6,742 nt of DNA from the NCBI GenBank assembly GCA_025355225.1, contig JANYAB010000460.1, positions 1 through 6,742 on the forward strand. Direction: 5' to 3'. This DNA is from Bacteroidota bacterium (lineage in GTDB: Bacteria > Bacteroidota > Bacteroidia > Sphingobacteriales > Sphingobacteriaceae). The position numbers and the translations under genes are program-made. The notes beneath the pieces were generated by a model. The model made no database searches. It was given only the letters and a program-made list of their open reading frames with translations, and was not told the DNA's origin. Below, one piece after another: positions 6,721 through 6,742 of this stretch (positions within the stretch are counted from its first letter, which is position 1; every line of letters starts with the position of its first letter).

Positions 6721-6742
6721 GCTGATCTAGGTTTAAGGACTA

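Noticed and set aside
1..6742. A new defence, mobile or biosynthetic system
   Set aside because: The window holds two standard translation genes and one exported family protein. No nuclease, transposase, integrase, array or gene cluster pattern is visible.

Overview
The window looks like chromosomal DNA from a Bacteroidota bacterium, most likely a Sphingobacteriales relative (Pedobacter/Mucilaginibacter type). This is inferred from the AlaRS and GatB sequence style, a signal peptide ending in 'LFAQ', the lack of Shine-Dalgarno sequences, and two intergenic matches to the Bacteroidota -7 promoter element TAnnTTTG. No mobile element, CRISPR array, tRNA or rRNA is visible. All genes lie on the minus strand, so transcription runs from the right end of the window to the left.

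From right to left: (1) 6720-4475 holds an exported protein of the DUF3857 / transglutaminase-like family, interrupted near 6295. Its signal peptide and the first half of DUF3857 are in one reading frame (6720-6292). The rest of DUF3857, a transglutaminase-like core and a C-terminal domain are in another frame (6295-4475). One extra base would fuse them into a protein of about 748 residues. (2) A 105-bp gap holds a candidate alaS promoter almost touching the start codon, plus a short repeat-like stretch. (3) 4369-1625 is alaS, complete at 914 aa, with catalytic, editing and C-Ala domains intact. (4) A 90-bp gap holds a hairpin overlapping the alaS stop codon, a good -7 element for gatB and a small inverted repeat in the presumed gatB leader. 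(5) 1534-65 is gatB, complete at 489 aa. (6) Positions 1-38 hold a perfect 30-bp palindrome followed on the minus strand by a T run, read as the gatB terminator.

alaS and gatB both supply correctly charged tRNAs: AlaRS makes and proofreads Ala-tRNA(Ala), and GatB is part of the amidotransferase that converts Glu-tRNA(Gln) (and often Asp-tRNA(Asn)) to the amide form. gatA and gatC are not in the window. The DUF3857 protein is a periplasmic or surface protein with no evident link to translation.

I see no convincing new biological system here. The points most worth checking are the frameshift in the DUF3857 gene, the apparent loss of the catalytic Cys and His in its transglutaminase-like core, and the structured intergenic elements.
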